Positions 62,479 to 64,000 of a DNA stretch of 64,000 nucleotides are shown piece by piece. Every line of letters begins with the position of its first letter. The stretch's first letter is position 1. Made by a program: the position numbers and the translations under genes. The notes beneath the pieces were generated by a model, which was not told the DNA's origin, ran no database searches, and saw nothing but the letters and a program-made list of their open reading frames with translations. The stretch is taken from positions 992,001-1,056,000 of the forward strand of contig CAVTKZ010000002.1 in assembly GCA_963735455.1 (NCBI GenBank). The letters are read 5' to 3'. The DNA comes from Palsa-1033 sp963735455. GTDB lineage: Bacteria > Chloroflexota > Limnocylindria > Limnocylindrales > CSP1-4.

Positions 62479-63423
62479 ATGAGGCTTGCCGCCGCCACGC
62501 CGATCTGCGCACTTCTTGCCGCCTGCGCGCTTCTTGCCGCCTGCGCGCCGGCGCCAGCGGTGCCGACATCCGCCCTGGCCCCATCGAGCGAGCCCGCGCC
62601 GACCGCGCCGCAGGACGCCCGGCTCGCCGTCACCGCCAGCGGCCAGATCTCGTGCGGGATCGGCTACGGCTGTGACGCATTGGTCGTGATCCAGCCGAGC
62701 TCGGGCGGGGCGTCACCCCTGCCGGTCTGGACGATCCTGCCCGGCCAGCAGATCTCCTTCCCGGAGATCAGTTCAACGAGCGGTGTCTTCGACATCGGAC
62801 CACTGGCGATCGGCGCACCGCCGAGGATCGCGGCGGGTCGCTTTCTGGTAGCGGGCGTCGTCAACCTCATCTCGGATGTTTCGTCGCCGGTGACCACGCC
62901 CGTTCCGATCAGGGTCGTGCCGACCTGCCTGACCGACCTGGTGGTGGCGGCCGGGACGACTGTGAAGGTTGCCGCGAAGTTCGCGGCGGCGGGTGGCTGC
63001 AGCATCGCGACGTCGGCCGGCGCCGAGGCACCCCGGCCGTCGGGCTATCCGCTGGGCATCGTGCCACCGGATTCGATGAGCGTGGCCGTGTCGAATTCCA
63101 CCACGATCTACGTGCGCGTCTTCGTGAACGGCTCGTTCGTGACCGGACTGGACCCGGGCGGCTGCCTCGGTTGCAGCGTCGATGACGCGATTCCCGCCGG
63201 CGTCCTGCCGCCACTGCCGTGGCAGGTCGAGGTGCGCACCATCTACGGTCGGACGCTCGTGGCGCTGCCCGTCCACGCCGGCGACGTGATCGAGACGAAC
63301 AATTCCCTCAAGGGTGACGGCAACCGGGTGGACCTGTCGTGCGGACGGATCGACGTCTGGTCGGGGCCGCCGATGCTTGGGCCGGCACCTGGGCCCGGCA
63401 CGCCGGGCGACTGCCGCCCGTAA
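62479..63423 (+). CDS. Secreted lipoprotein with duplicated lipobox
   Basis: 314 residues. The signal peptide contains LLAACALLAAC, so two consecutive lipoboxes (Cys16 or Cys22) could be the processing site. The mature part is beta-rich, with Cys pairs CGIGYGC and GGCLGC, the segment VWTILPGQQISFPEI and a Pro/Gly-rich end. No family recognised. It starts 52 bases after hisA without a clear ribosome binding site. Confidence 0.7.
   Translation: MRLAAATPICALLAACALLAACAPAPAVPTSALAPSSEPAPTAPQDARLAVTASGQISCGIGYGCDALVVIQPSSGGASPLPVWTILPGQQISFPEISSTSGVFDIGPLAIGAPPRIAAGRFLVAGVVNLISDVSSPVTTPVPIRVVPTCLTDLVVAAGTTVKVAAKFAAAGGCSIATSAGAEAPRPSGYPLGIVPPDSMSVAVSNSTTIYVRVFVNGSFVTGLDPGGCLGCSVDDAIPAGVLPPLPWQVEVRTIYGRTLVALPVHAGDVIETNNSLKGDGNRVDLSCGRIDVWSGPPMLGPAPGPGTPGDCRP
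62506..62541 (+). repeat. Two tandem 18-base units in a signal peptide
   Basis: Units at 62506-62523 and 62524-62541 differ by one base (A/G) and each encodes CALLAA, followed by a third partial unit starting TGCGC. They duplicate the lipobox of the lipoprotein gene. Confidence 0.9.
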
Positions 63424-63527
63424 TCCCGGGCCGCGGGTGACACAAGCCCGATTCCCGGTCCGTCAGTTGAGTGGAACGATCCGCGACTTCCACAATCAAT
63501 CGATCCCAAGGGACTGAGGGTGGAACT

Positions 63528-64000
63528 GATGACTGGAACGAGCTGGCGGCGCATGGCGCTCGTCGCCTCGGCGGTGATCCTGATTGGTGGCTGCAGCGCC
63601 TCGACATCGACGAGCGGCTCCGAAGCGAGCAGTCCGCCGCCGACGCCCGCACCGACGGCGTCAGCCCAGCCATCCGCGTCGGCCGCGGCATCCGTTGCCC
63701 CGTCCCCGAGCCTGGTGCCGGCCACGTCTCCGAGTCCGAACCCGGTTGATGCCGTTCCGGCCACGCCGACCGGGACGAGCTTCACCCTCATCAAGGAGAG
63801 CGTCGCCAGCGATGGGATCACGACGCTGTTGCAGTACCGGGCCAAATGGTCCGAGGCGGCAGGCGCCGTGACCAAGTTCCTGGTCTATGGGGTCGGCGAC
63901 TGCCTGCGCAGCTCGCAGGAGAACGACAACCTGCCCTGCGTGGTCGCCGGGACCGAACTGCCAGCCTCGGAGCTCAAGCTGATCGGGACCGCGGGCGGCA
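63528..64000 (+). CDS. Secreted lipoprotein (3' end off the window)
   Basis: Visible 157 codons: signal peptide RRMALVASAVILIGGC with lipobox LIGGC, then a Ser/Pro/Ala-rich linker (about residues 25-70), then the start of a globular part, GTSFTLIKESVASDGITTLLQYRAKWSEAAG followed by VTKFLVYGVGDCLRSSQEN. Two Cys in the last visible portion may pair. The WSEAAG-VTKFLVYGV line resembles fibronectin-like domains, weakly. GTG 63519 is an in-frame alternative start. Confidence 0.7.

Noticed and set aside
1..64000. Search for mobile elements, phage genes, defence systems, rRNA
   Set aside because: No transposase, integrase, terminase, Cas, restriction-modification or rRNA signatures were recognised on either strand.

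Overview
This is a GC-rich bacterial chromosome segment (roughly 70% G+C by eye) in which almost every base is coding. Gene content, codon use, the many short Pro/Thr-rich lipoproteins and the leaderless-type promoters suggest Chloroflexota of the uncultured soil or freshwater kind (Limnocylindria-like); a high-GC actinobacterial relative cannot be excluded from sequence alone. No rRNA, CRISPR array, insertion sequence, integrase or phage gene was found. The window reads as ordinary housekeeping chromosome, not a genomic island.

Layout. 1-6.7 kb: an agmatinase-family ureohydrolase and a CDF-like cation transporter (minus strand), a multi-pass membrane protein, then an operon of a PLP amino-acid decarboxylase, an acyl-CoA dehydrogenase and an aminobutyraldehyde-type aldehyde dehydrogenase, which points to amine/polyamine breakdown. 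6.7-8.8 kb: small membrane proteins, a lipoprotein and a DUF4332 protein. 8.8-11.2 kb: molybdenum cofactor genes (moeA, moaC, mog/moaB). 11.2-16.9 kb: a fatty-acid oxidation electron module (membrane Fe-S CCG-domain oxidoreductase, acyl-CoA dehydrogenase, etfB, etfA). 17-19 kb: nrdR, dcd and a metallo-beta-lactamase-fold hydrolase. 19-20.9 kb: a thiol-redox operon on the minus strand (glutaredoxin-like, CcdA, TlpA-like). 20.9-24.2 kb: a PQQ-type sugar dehydrogenase, tRNA-Arg(CCU), an AIM24 protein and an unusual glycosyltransferase. 24.3-36.6 kb: a peptide-binding lipoprotein, a membrane-anchored peptidase, paired DUF881 proteins, an MFS transporter, an asparaginase, a YtcJ-like amidohydrolase, a GGDEF/HD-GYP receptor and a secreted Pro/Thr-repeat protein. 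36.7-40.4 kb: two RNA-methyltransferase-like genes, a TauE/SafE permease, an MBL hydrolase and a DUF3052-like protein. 40.6-52.3 kb is the translation block: tRNA-Val(GAC), thrS, infC-rpmI-rplT-pheS-pheT, a CvpA-like protein, a 3-methyladenine glycosylase and mutS2. 52.4-56.4 kb: a class A penicillin-binding protein divergent from tyrS. 56.4-62.4 kb: a histidine operon (yerC/hisR-like, hisG, hisC, hisB, hisH, hisF, hisIE) with hisA divergent from it; hisD is absent. 62.5-64 kb: two lipoproteins, the last cut by the window edge.

Two properties affect how everything else should be read. First, many conserved and essential genes (rpmI, infC, thrS, tyrS, most his genes, the PBP) are broken by single-base shifts that restore perfect homology when corrected, and these cluster (about 18, 33.7-34.5, 38-39.5 and 52-62 kb) while neighbouring 7-8 kb stretches are clean. 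This looks like draft sequence error, so I annotate these as genes and not pseudogenes. Second, adjacent genes are commonly joined by 4-base NTGA stop/start overlaps, and several free-standing genes have a TANNNT -10 hexamer 6-8 bases before the start codon, which implies leaderless mRNAs.

No wholly new defence or mobile system was seen. The best leads are an AUC-initiated infC encoding an IF3 with a long repeat-built tail, a perfectly phased pair of NrdR boxes, candidate CUG start codons, a CysRS-tail/glycosyltransferase fusion, and a 600-base unexplained gap with overlapping inverted repeats.
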